Shown: positions 1-7,190 of the stretch, one piece after another
Position numbering within the stretch: the stretch's first letter is position 1
How the letters are laid out: each line of letters opens with the position of its first letter
Assembly: GCA_018656855.1 (NCBI GenBank)
Contig: JABHYP010000044.1
Location: 1-14,819, forward strand
Length of the DNA: 14,819 nt
Reading direction: 5' to 3'
DNA from: Candidatus Latescibacterota bacterium
GTDB taxonomy: Bacteria; Latescibacterota; Latescibacteria; Latescibacterales; Latescibacteraceae
The notes under the pieces: model-generated
What the model was told of the DNA's origin: nothing
Database searches by the model: none
What the model saw: the letters and a program-made list of their open reading frames with translations, nothing else
Translations under genes and position numbers: made by a program

Positions 1-163
1 TGATTTCCCCCTCGTCGAGACTGTCTGTCGCTTCCTTGCGATAACGGGCGATAAACGGAACGGTAGCGCCATCCTCAAGCAAACTCACGGTTGCCCGCAC
101 CTGACCGTTCGAAAAGTTGAGTTCTTCGGCAACTCTTGAAATATTGTTAGTGGCAGATTCCAT
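1..163 (-). CDS. tex: Tex-family RNA-binding transcriptional accessory protein, N-terminal fragment
   Basis: The first 54 codons of a gene that leaves the window at base 1. The peptide has the Tex N-terminal domain signature near residues 30-52: GATVPFIARYRKEAT followed by LDE, preceded by a short helical stretch (VAEELNF, QVRATVSLLEDG). Tex proteins are about 720-780 residues long, bind nucleic acid through a C-terminal S1 domain and act in transcription and RNA turnover in the cytoplasm; only the N-terminus is visible here. The start is the ATG at 163. A purine-rich AAAGGGG lies 14 nt upstream (178-184), which is rather far for a ribosome binding site. G+C is higher than in the genes to the right, so this looks like core chromosome next to a different block. 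The identity rests on the very conserved motif and is firm. Confidence 0.92.
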   Translation of the reverse strand, partial: MESATNNISRVAEELNFSNGQVRATVSLLEDGATVPFIARYRKEATDSLDEGEI

Positions 164-593
164 TGTGCTTATCTATTCCCCTTTCAAAATGGCATACGAA
201 ATTTATACTTAAGACCGCTTTCGTTGTTGGAGGCAAACGTTTATATCATAGTAATAACTTCAATTCATTAGTGTAAGGTTAAAATATAAATAAAAATAGG
301 CGACATCGTTATTCTAATTAAATATAGATTACGCCTAATCATTTATCGATTCAGAACGAGAGGGATTTTCCATGATTAGGAATACGTTATTTTCGCAGAT
401 TTTGCAACTCATTTGTCGTTTCCGTTTCAAAAAATGCGTTTATAAATACGATGTATAGATGACAATGCATTCCTTCTTCCATTCATCTTCTATTACCAAG
501 AGAAGTGGTCAGGGGATGAGTTCCGGGGAGGTGTGGGGGCATTTTTTTACACCGACAAAAGCATCGGGGAATTCTTTAGATTAAAGTTTTATA
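164..593. other. Gene-free intergenic region between tex and the methyltransferase gene
   Basis: About 430 bases between the start of tex and the end of the methyltransferase gene, both on the minus strand. I find no convincing ORF, tRNA or riboswitch. The stretch 200-450 is AT-rich and must hold the tex promoter, but I could not choose a convincing -35/-10 pair; TATAAA-like words on the minus strand near 190-260 lack a good partner. Bases 505-545 are unusually G-rich on the plus strand. One perfect 9-bp inverted repeat is listed separately. Confidence 0.5.
334..380. repeat. 9-bp perfect inverted repeat upstream of tex
   Basis: CCTAATCAT at 334-342 is matched by ATGATTAGG at 372-380, with 29 bases between. 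No T-tract follows on either strand, so a terminator is unlikely. It could be a regulatory hairpin or a two-half-site operator for tex, about 170-215 bases from its start codon, or it could be chance. Confidence 0.3.
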
Positions 594-1274
594 TTATTTA
601 TTTCGAATTCCTTCAAATCCTACATGTGTGATGAAAAATTTCCTGGCCCTGATAAAAGCTCCTTTAATACTGCCTGTAATTTTTTTTATTTCATTAAATG
701 TAAAACCGGCATGGAGTGATTCACGATACATTTTCTTCATTAACCAATCATAATGAAATCCAAAGATGCGAACGTAAAGTTCGAGAATCAATGAAGGGGG
801 TCGCCTGAGATCTCTGATAATAAATCGAAATCCTTTATTTGTTACTCTGATTATTTCATGAATTGTAGGCAGTGGATTTGAAAGGTGATGAATGATTGAG
901 TGACAAATTACTAATTGGAAAGATTCATCTTTAAAAGGAAGTTGGTTTGCATCAGCACAAATAAGAAATATTCGGTTCTCGAGTCCGGCTTCTTTAATAT
1001 TAGACCTGGCTTTTTTTAGCATGTTATTAGATAAATCCAAAGCGATAATATGGGCTGCAGGAACCTTGCGCGCAAATTGGATAGGGATATTGGCAGTTCC
1101 AGTACCGACATCTAAGACTTTTGGATTTTCTTGAAGTTTTGACCTTTTCAGCAAAGTGATCGCGCGGTTAACAAACAGTTTCTCGACTAATCCAAGAAAA
1201 TTTTTAGACAACCGGTCATATGAGTCAACCTCATCAGGATCATTCATTGCCCCGTTTTCAGGAATTCTATTCAT
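594..1274 (-). CDS. Class I SAM-dependent methyltransferase (UbiE/Methyltransf_11 type)
   Basis: A 226-residue cytoplasmic protein, the usual length for a small class I methyltransferase. The glycine-rich SAM-binding motif I is VLDVGTGTANIPI (residues 53-65). The acidic end of strand beta-2 follows in IIALDLS, then ADANQLPF (motif II region) and FQLVICHSIIHHL (motif III region). The N-terminus (RIPE, MNDPDEVDSYDRLS) resembles that of many UbiE-like methyltransferases, which supports the ATG at 1274; GAGAAG lies a few bases upstream. The substrate cannot be read from the sequence: small-molecule, quinone or lipid methylation are all possible. It is the last gene of the minus-strand run, 170 nt after the LuxI/FeeM-like synthase gene. 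A probable terminator and a separate promoter lie in the gap, so it may be transcribed independently. Its proximity to that synthase and the radical SAM gene leaves open a role in tailoring the same product. Confidence 0.85.
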   Translation of the reverse strand: MNRIPENGAMNDPDEVDSYDRLSKNFLGLVEKLFVNRAITLLKRSKLQENPKVLDVGTGTANIPIQFARKVPAAHIIALDLSNNMLKKARSNIKEAGLENRIFLICADANQLPFKDESFQLVICHSIIHHLSNPLPTIHEIIRVTNKGFRFIIRDLRRPPSLILELYVRIFGFHYDWLMKKMYRESLHAGFTFNEIKKITGSIKGAFIRARKFFITHVGFEGIRNK

Positions 1275-1366
1275 TCACATCTTCTCAGAAAAATGTATTC
1301 AATCTGCAATAAAAAGTTTTGGTTCTAATTAATTGTCTATTTGAAATATTAAAATCGTATAAATAT

Positions 1367-1394
1367 TTTATATACTGTAGCTTATCAATTGTAA
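1367..1394 (-). promoter_or_regulatory. Candidate promoter for the methyltransferase gene, with adjacent inverted repeat
   Basis: On the minus strand TTACAA (1389-1394) and TATAAA (1367-1372) are separated by 16 bases, a fair sigma-70-type pair about 95 bases before the start at 1274. Directly upstream is a perfect inverted repeat, ATCAAA-gta-TTTGAT (1396-1410), placed where an activator or repressor could bind. This is motif evidence only, in AT-rich DNA. Confidence 0.35.
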
Positions 1395-1420
1395 CATCAA
1401 AGTATTTGATAAAAAGATGA

Positions 1421-1465
1421 AAAAGAATTCTAAATATTTAATATCTACAATAATTTGGAATTCTT
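1421..1465 (-). terminator. Probable Rho-independent terminator at the end of the long minus-strand gene run
   Basis: On the minus strand AAGAATTC (1458-1465, inside the last codons of the LuxI/FeeM-like gene) pairs perfectly with GAATTCTT (1423-1430). Four more A-T pairs follow after one mismatch, and a U-rich run (TTTTTCATCTTTTT) comes next. The stem is AT-rich, so it is probably a weak terminator, but it sits exactly at the end of the run of tightly spaced genes. Confidence 0.45.
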
Positions 1466-2314
1466 AACAGGTTCCCTTCTCTCAATAATACGACTAAAAT
1501 AGCCATGATTTTCGTACTGAGGCAGAAGAGACTCACAAATTTTCCTGTATGACTTTGGGCGTTGCAAATATTTTTCTAAATCAAGGACCATAGCAATGGC
1601 AAGCTGTTCAATATGTTTATAAAGCACCTCTCCTGTACCGGTAACAATCTTAAAGCCAACCTGTTCATATCTTCTACGGGACCGTGGATGAACTGCAATA
1701 AAAAAGTAATTATGGGGGGGATTGTGCATCCAACTATTCAGTATTAAAAGGTGGTGAAGACCCACATCAATGTTATGCATCCAGTAATCCGGCCGAATGG
1801 CAAGCCTTGAAAGTTCATAAGGATGTAATAGATTTTCACTTGATTCCGAATTTCTGAAACAAGCAAGATAAGACTCTGGAAGTGTAAAAGATTCCATAAT
1901 AGGGAACAATTCCGGACGGTCACCCATCTTTCTTATTTTTGGATCATGAGCTGTATGAATTAAATTATTGGTATGCTTGGAACTCTTACTTGTATCATCC
2001 GCGCTTATGATCCGAAGAGTACCCACTAATATTTTTTTCTCTCCGGTTACATCATATGCTCCAAGAAAAGTGGAGTATGGATCATATGGATCAATATCTA
2101 ATCGATCCTTATTCTCCTCTATAAAATTGACATAACTATAAGTTATATATCGCAAACGCAGGCATTTTTTTATATCTTCTATATTATCAATTACTTCGTA
2201 ACGAATAACTCTTGGCCTTTGGAGCCCGCCATTTCGTATTTTGGAAATTTTCTCCCATTCGTTATTCGGTGCTTGGCCGCTAATACGCAATTGTTTTGGA
2301 TAATCCGCTACCAT
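1445..2314 (-). CDS. LuxI/FeeM-like N-acyl synthase (GNAT-fold acyltransferase)
   Basis: A 289-residue protein with the pattern of acyl-homoserine-lactone synthases and N-acyl amino acid synthases (FeeM type). LRLRY (residues 53-56) is followed by an acidic stretch LDIDPYD (D73, D75, D78), then GAYD, VGTLRII (R101), PIMES, and YELSRLAI (E167 and R170, the E-x-x-R pair of the LuxI fold). These enzymes transfer a fatty acyl chain from acyl-ACP to a small amine, giving a diffusible signal or N-acyl amino acid. The alternative is the related PEP-CTERM/exosortase-associated acyltransferase family, but no exosortase genes are visible. I chose the ATG at 2314, 5 nt after the stop of the radical SAM gene. 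An upstream in-frame ATG at 2389 (314 residues) would overlap that gene by 70 nt. Ribosome binding sites are weak for both. It is the last gene of the tight operon-like run. The exact substrate is unknown. Confidence 0.75.
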   Translation of the reverse strand: MVADYPKQLRISGQAPNNEWEKISKIRNGGLQRPRVIRYEVIDNIEDIKKCLRLRYITYSYVNFIEENKDRLDIDPYDPYSTFLGAYDVTGEKKILVGTLRIISADDTSKSSKHTNNLIHTAHDPKIRKMGDRPELFPIMESFTLPESYLACFRNSESSENLLHPYELSRLAIRPDYWMHNIDVGLHHLLILNSWMHNPPHNYFFIAVHPRSRRRYEQVGFKIVTGTGEVLYKHIEQLAIAMVLDLEKYLQRPKSYRKICESLLPQYENHGYFSRIIERREPVKNSKLL

Positions 2315-2319
2315 AATAT

Positions 2320-4092
2320 CTATCTCGCGTTTATAAGGGCTTGCGCCCGGCTTTCCTGGTTTACAGTTTTTTCCAGTTGAGTTATCCATCTATAATCACT
2401 TGATATTATATCCAACAGAGATTCTTTTTTAAATTTCCGTGCTCCTTCTTTCCCCTTGTAACCAGCAGCTCGCATCATTAAAAAATGCTCATCGGTAACC
2501 TCGGTAACATAACCTCTACCTTCCAGAGATTTTCTGAGGCTTTGGCATTCTTCGAGAATTTGCTTAAAATTCATCCCTTCAAGATTCATTTTTATATCTG
2601 GCCAGAGAGAAGTTGGTTTATAAAGGACATAATCGTATTCGAGCATTTCACGTGTAAAACTTTCATCCAACTCAAATCCGAATTGTTTTCTTTCTTTATT
2701 CCATAGAACACCAGGGAAAGGAGCCGGAGGATTCACAAGGACGGAATCAGGATTCGTTTGCTCTACCAATTTTATATTTGCTGTTTTAAGTTCTTCCAAA
2801 GAAATTATTCCCATCGTAGGAGACGGATAAATTAATGAGAGACCAATATCAAGCGGTAATCCTTCTTCAAATGATGCTTCTCTCATCGCTCTGATTGTGG
2901 CGCTGATATCATCGACAATCAGCCCTTTACCCATCATATGATGCAGAATTCTGTCATCACCAGCTTCCCCCCCGATAAAAACAGCACGAAGTCCCGAACG
3001 TACCAGCAGTTTGTAAGATTCAACAATCCGGCTGTATATGGCTTGATCGGAGGCGCGTGATTCGGACAGAGCAAACATTGAGTATGTAATACTAATCTCT
3101 TTTTTTTCTAACAGTCTAGCTATTTCTTGAACGTGAGCGAGTGAAGAGGATGATCCGGCAAATCGGAAGATACCAATCCCTTTTGAAATCATCTCTTCAA
3201 TCTCATCTACTACTGACTGAGGATTTCGTATAGTGTGTTTGGGATATATACATGAATGAACGCAGAAATTACATTTACCCCATTGACATCCCAGCGAGTC
3301 AACAACTACATGAATAAGTGTTTTACCATCCACATTATCATAAGTAGGAATCTCTTTTTTGTTTGCATCGGATTCGTCGAGGATCGATATTTTTATACTA
3401 TCGTCGTTGCGATAAACAATGTTTTTCAAATTGCCTAACGAAGCTTCGCTGACAATTTTTTCCTTCAGTTCATTTTTCGATAATGTATGGCGAGCCAGGG
3501 CAAGTATGTAAGTAAGGGCTTTCTCCCCCTCACCTGTTACAGCAATATCGAATACATCGTTCTCCAAAATCGCTTCTCGATATATTGAGGGGTGAGGCCC
3601 ACCGGCAACAATAAGAATTTCAGGAGCCAGCATTTTTACATAATTGGCTAAAGTAATTGCATTCACATATGCATCCCCGTACCAGGTTTTTATTCCGAGC
3701 ACTTGGCAACCTGAATCCCTTATAAACTCTGCGAACTTTTGAAGCATTACATTCATTCTCCGCTTTTGAATCACTAAAGTGATTTCCTGACTGATGAAAA
3801 AGAATGGGATGATAAGCTTCGATAATAACCCGGTGATACTCAGTCCCGATACTTGGCGAGACAGAAGCTTCTCACTTAGGAAACGATTGAGTCTTGAGAG
3901 GCTTCGCGGGGTCAATTTTTTCCAATATTCGCTTCGTGCCCAATCAACTATTTCTACCTTGAAACCCTGCTTTTCGATATAAGTTTTCAGCATTCCCAAT
4001 CCATTTTCAAGAAATGTATCACTGGGAGAACGTCTCCGTTTGGCAATAGAATTCCATAATATTAAATCAACACTCAATGTTTCCCCCAACAT
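2320..4092 (-). CDS. B12-binding-type radical SAM enzyme
   Basis: A 590-residue protein in the architecture of cobalamin-binding-domain radical SAM proteins. An N-terminal Rossmann-like part contains VLGIKTWYGD, ILIVAGGPHPS (about residues 159-169) and VTGEGE (185-190). It is followed by the radical SAM core with cysteines C269, C274 and C277 (GCQWGKCNFC) and a further C281, then GGEAGDDRIL and a C-terminal region rich in conserved-looking Pro (NPPAPFPG). The core binds a 4Fe-4S cluster and cleaves SAM to a radical; family members methylate or rearrange unactivated carbons, often using cobalamin. No classical DxHxxG motif is seen, which is common in this family. The cysteine spacing is C-x4-C-x2-C, not the usual C-x3-C-x2-C. 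The ATG at 4092 overlaps the HD-GYP gene by 26 nt; a TTG at 4077, preceded by GGGGGAAACA, is an alternative start. Its neighbour suggests an acyl-signal or lipid substrate (inference). Confidence 0.85.
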   Translation of the reverse strand: MLGETLSVDLILWNSIAKRRRSPSDTFLENGLGMLKTYIEKQGFKVEIVDWARSEYWKKLTPRSLSRLNRFLSEKLLSRQVSGLSITGLLSKLIIPFFFISQEITLVIQKRRMNVMLQKFAEFIRDSGCQVLGIKTWYGDAYVNAITLANYVKMLAPEILIVAGGPHPSIYREAILENDVFDIAVTGEGEKALTYILALARHTLSKNELKEKIVSEASLGNLKNIVYRNDDSIKISILDESDANKKEIPTYDNVDGKTLIHVVVDSLGCQWGKCNFCVHSCIYPKHTIRNPQSVVDEIEEMISKGIGIFRFAGSSSSLAHVQEIARLLEKKEISITYSMFALSESRASDQAIYSRIVESYKLLVRSGLRAVFIGGEAGDDRILHHMMGKGLIVDDISATIRAMREASFEEGLPLDIGLSLIYPSPTMGIISLEELKTANIKLVEQTNPDSVLVNPPAPFPGVLWNKERKQFGFELDESFTREMLEYDYVLYKPTSLWPDIKMNLEGMNFKQILEECQSLRKSLEGRGYVTEVTDEHFLMMRAAGYKGKEGARKFKKESLLDIISSDYRWITQLEKTVNQESRAQALINAR

Positions 4093-5134
4093 TATCAGTC
4101 TCTATTGAGTCGTTTCCATCATTATTTTTCACAAGGTTTACAAATATTTTCACAAGTTCTGGATCCCACATTTGTCCCGCTTTATCTTCCAGTTCCCTTA
4201 TTGCCTCACTTTTTGTAAGAGCCTTACGGTATGGTCTTGTGGATGTCATGGCATCATAAGTATCTGCTATAGACATAATTCTTGCATAAATGGGTATTTT
4301 TTCACCTTCTAATCCATATGGATACCCTTTACCATCATATCGCTCATGATGATAAAGCACAACCTCGCGAACTCCCATTAATGAATGGAGAGGTTTAAGA
4401 ATTCTTTGTCCTTCTTCTGGATGCGAATGAATGCTGTTGAGTTCCAATTTGTTGAGAGAACTACGTTTATTAAGAACCTTATCAGGAACTCCTATCTTGC
4501 CAATATCATGAAGTATTCCTGCCATTTTCACAATTTTCAGTTCTCTTTCTGATAATCCAACCGCACTGGCTAATGCCATAGCATATTGAGATACTCGTTC
4601 ATTGTGCCCCTCGGTATATTTATCCTTAGCCTCAATTGCATTGGCAAGAGATGATATTACTGTGTCGGCACAGTCAAGCAGGTCGTTCATATGTTTCATT
4701 CTTAACAGAGATCTAACTCTTGCACGGAGTTCAGGAATATTAATTGGTTTATTGAGAAAATCATCAACTCCTGCGTTAATAGCTTTAAGCTTTTCTTCCA
4801 GTTCGTGTACTGCCGTAATCATAACTATTGGTATTAATCGGGTCTTCTCGATACTCTTGAGTTGACGGCATACCTCAAGACCACTTATATAGGGCATCAT
4901 CAAATCGAGCAATATTAAATCAGGAGTCTTAACAGAGATTAAACTGAGAGCTTCACTGCCGTCTTTAGCTTCCATTGTTTTATATCCTTCTGCCCGAAGA
5001 AGATGAACTAATCCTTTCCGTATAGAGGTATCATCATCTACAACAAGTACAGTGGAGGAAATATGCTCATATTGTTCAGCCTGTAAATCCATTCCCTCAG
5101 TTGATAAATTCGATTTGGTCTCTTCTACATTCAT
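4067..5134 (-). CDS. Response regulator with HD-GYP c-di-GMP phosphodiesterase output domain (RpfG type)
   Basis: 355 residues. The receiver (about 28-145) has acidic D33-D34-D35, phospho-acceptor D77 (LLDLMMP), T107 and K129 (KP). A linker helix leads into an HD-GYP domain (about 157-345) with HDIGK at 209-213 and HHERYDGKGYP at 262-272. All the signature residues are present, so an active enzyme hydrolysing cyclic di-GMP in the cytoplasm is expected from family knowledge. Phosphorylation by the neighbouring histidine kinase would be the natural switch. The ATG at 5134 overlaps the stop of the preceding receiver gene by one base (TGATG), a translational-coupling arrangement. The 3' end overlaps the radical SAM start. 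A receiver-HD-GYP protein encoded next to a signal synthase recalls the Rpf system of Xanthomonas in logic (RpfF synthase with RpfC/RpfG), although this synthase is of a different fold. Confidence 0.92.
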   Translation of the reverse strand: MNVEETKSNLSTEGMDLQAEQYEHISSTVLVVDDDTSIRKGLVHLLRAEGYKTMEAKDGSEALSLISVKTPDLILLDLMMPYISGLEVCRQLKSIEKTRLIPIVMITAVHELEEKLKAINAGVDDFLNKPINIPELRARVRSLLRMKHMNDLLDCADTVISSLANAIEAKDKYTEGHNERVSQYAMALASAVGLSERELKIVKMAGILHDIGKIGVPDKVLNKRSSLNKLELNSIHSHPEEGQRILKPLHSLMGVREVVLYHHERYDGKGYPYGLEGEKIPIYARIMSIADTYDAMTSTRPYRKALTKSEAIRELEDKAGQMWDPELVKIFVNLVKNNDGNDSIETDNVGGNIEC

Positions 5135-5514
5135 CAGCGACTCTCTAAAGATTGTTTTATGGTTTTTATAAGTTCTCTGTAATCAAAAGGTTTGGTAATG
5201 TAATAGTCGGCACCGGCATCAAGTCCTTCTTCTCTCTCTTTGATTTGTCCTTTGGCGGATAATATTATGATTTTTATCTCCTCGACCTGTGGATCTTTTC
5301 TAAGCAACCGACATACTTCAAGCCCGGACATTCCACGCATCATAACGTCAAGAATTATCAAACCGGGGCCATGTTCTGACACCAGGCACATTGCTTCATT
5401 TCCATCAGCCGCCTCAAGGGTTTCAAAACCAGCAGCTTTTATACACCTTGACAGACCAAAACGAAGCGCTTTTTCATCATCGACTATTAATATTTTATTA
5501 TTATCAAGTACCAT
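5134..5514 (-). CDS. Stand-alone receiver-domain response regulator (CheY-like)
   Basis: 126 residues, a single receiver domain with no output domain. Acidic D12-D13, phospho-acceptor D56 (ILDVMM), S86, K108 (TKPF) and a C-terminal helix are all present. The start is the ATG at 5514: it gives a normal receiver N-terminus (NNKILIVDDE), and AAAAGGA lies 8-9 bases upstream. A longer ORF reaching 5625 would run 122 bases into the kinase gene with unrelated sequence and is rejected. The gene overlaps the kinase stop by 11 nt and the HD-GYP start by 1 nt, so it sits between the kinase and the effector. It may act as a phosphate relay or sink competing with the HD-GYP protein, or carry a separate output through protein contact. 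The fold is certain, the role inferred. Confidence 0.93.
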   Translation of the reverse strand: MVLDNNKILIVDDEKALRFGLSRCIKAAGFETLEAADGNEAMCLVSEHGPGLIILDVMMRGMSGLEVCRLLRKDPQVEEIKIIILSAKGQIKEREEGLDAGADYYITKPFDYRELIKTIKQSLESR

Positions 5515-7189
5515 TAATAATTTCCTTTTCCCCGTTGAATTTATAACGAGGTTTTTTTCTAGGCAAAGCAAAGAACACCGTTGTTCCCTTACCCACTTCA
5601 CTCTCAATCCAGATTTCTCCTCCAAGTCGCTCGATAATTGATTTTGATATAGTCATCCCCAAACCGGTGCCCTTTGAGTGATGATCAATACTCTCTAACT
5701 GACTGAATCTGTCAAAAACTTTTGAAATATCTTCCTTTTTTATGCCTTTCCCCGTATCCTTGACCGCAATTGTACCCATCTGCGTATTTGTAGTCATTGA
5801 AACGCTGATCGTTCCTCCTTGAGGTGTGAATCTGATGGCATTCGAGGTAATATTTGTCAATACCTGGATGATTTTATCTCTGTCAGCCCAGAGATGTATG
5901 TTGTCATCGACTTGTTTACAGTCGAAATTAATCCCATGGCTTTCAAGGGCGGGGCGAATGCTATTCAGTGTTTCGATAACTAATGATTTCATGTTCAATT
6001 TTTCCAGAGTAAAAGGCATTCGACCAGCTTCGATCTTTGAAAGATCAAGTACATCGTTAATCAAACGAGTTAGTCTCTTACAATTATCAACAATAGTTGA
6101 AAGAAACTCATTTCGATCTTCTTCAGTGTTTGCTAGACCATCCAATAACATCTCTGAATAAAGTAAAATTGAACTCAAAGGCGTCCGAAGTTCATGAGAA
6201 ACCAGGGATAAAAAATCATCTTTTGCTTTATCAAGTGTTTTCAACTCTTCATAGGCATTTTCCAGTTCATTATGAGCTATTTCCAATTCATGATGCTTTT
6301 CCTTTAATTCTGAGGTGCGCTCTGCCACTTTTGTTTCCAGTTCCCGGTTCCAGGTTTCAATTTTTTCTCTTGAAACCTTTAGCTGCTGTATCATGTGATT
6401 AAAGGAATCAGCAAGAACACCAATTTCATCCGACCTTTTTATCGGCACGGTTTGGTCAAGATCTCCCTGAGCTACAGCTCTGGTTGCATCCGCAAGATGG
6501 TGAATAGGATTAGCAATGCTTCTCACCAAATAAACGACCACCACGGCACCAATTAATATAATAATAAGAGTGATAGTTATAGCATGCCGGGTACCGGTAG
6601 CTAACGATCTGTTCATGCTTTCCAATGAGACATCCAGAATTGCATAACCCAATTTTTCATGATATACAGAGGGATTCAAATCTCTATCCGTGCCGTTAGT
6701 TTTTCCTGGAGGTGAAAAAAGCAATCCTTCATCGCTATCCACAGGTTTTCTTTCAATCTCAATAAGAGTAACAGTTCTCCAAATATTCCTATTTTCGGTT
6801 GAAATCCAGTTCTTTTGTAATAAAGAGTCTGCTATTATTGGAATTTCAATCTTTTGGCCTAACATGGTTGTGTCATTATGAGCCAGAATAAGACCATCAA
6901 TATCTGTAATAAAAGCATCTTCGATATCACTTTCTTTCTTTACACCTGATAGAAACATTTGCAATCTATTTATATCTCTCGATAATACTGATAACTGGCT
7001 GTTGAATGCTAAATTACTTGCTAATGAGAACATACGTTTCTGAAGTTCCTCTATAAGAGAGCCTTTTTGTCTGGTCACAAAAAATGTAGTCAGGGTAATA
7101 GAAATTATGCTGATTAATAACACTACAGTCAGAATTGATTTGGTCCCCAACCGTGACCTTGCTGATTTTCCAATAACGGTATTAATCAT
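5504..7189 (-). CDS. Membrane sensor histidine kinase (periplasmic sensor, HAMP, HisKA, HATPase)
   Basis: 561 residues. A first membrane segment lies at about 18-38 and a second at about 203-224, enclosing a periplasmic region of roughly 160 residues that looks Cache-like (DAFITDIDG, ILAHND). A HAMP linker follows (ANPIHHLADATRAVAQGDLD), then a charged coiled coil (about 277-320), HisKA with H332 (SHELRTPLSS), and an ATPase domain with N box (NITSNAIRF), G1 (DTGKGI), F box (FDRFSQ) and G2 (GTGLGM). It would autophosphorylate on H332 and pass phosphate to the two downstream receivers. The ATG at 7189 is chosen: it comes one base after the stop of the binding-protein gene (TAGGATG) and has GAGAG just upstream. 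A TTG at 7207 would overlap that gene. There is no fused receiver. The directly preceding binding-protein gene suggests its ligand-bound form may be the stimulus. Confidence 0.95.
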   Translation of the reverse strand: MINTVIGKSARSRLGTKSILTVVLLISIISITLTTFFVTRQKGSLIEELQKRMFSLASNLAFNSQLSVLSRDINRLQMFLSGVKKESDIEDAFITDIDGLILAHNDTTMLGQKIEIPIIADSLLQKNWISTENRNIWRTVTLIEIERKPVDSDEGLLFSPPGKTNGTDRDLNPSVYHEKLGYAILDVSLESMNRSLATGTRHAITITLIIILIGAVVVVYLVRSIANPIHHLADATRAVAQGDLDQTVPIKRSDEIGVLADSFNHMIQQLKVSREKIETWNRELETKVAERTSELKEKHHELEIAHNELENAYEELKTLDKAKDDFLSLVSHELRTPLSSILLYSEMLLDGLANTEEDRNEFLSTIVDNCKRLTRLINDVLDLSKIEAGRMPFTLEKLNMKSLVIETLNSIRPALESHGINFDCKQVDDNIHLWADRDKIIQVLTNITSNAIRFTPQGGTISVSMTTNTQMGTIAVKDTGKGIKKEDISKVFDRFSQLESIDHHSKGTGLGMTISKSIIERLGGEIWIESEVGKGTTVFFALPRKKPRYKFNGEKEIINGT

Positions 7190-7190
7190 C

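Noticed and set aside
5515..5625. N-terminal extension of the receiver at 5134-5514
   Set aside because: It would lie inside the kinase ATPase-domain coding sequence and adds no domain; the ATG at 5514 has a ribosome binding site and gives a normal receiver start.
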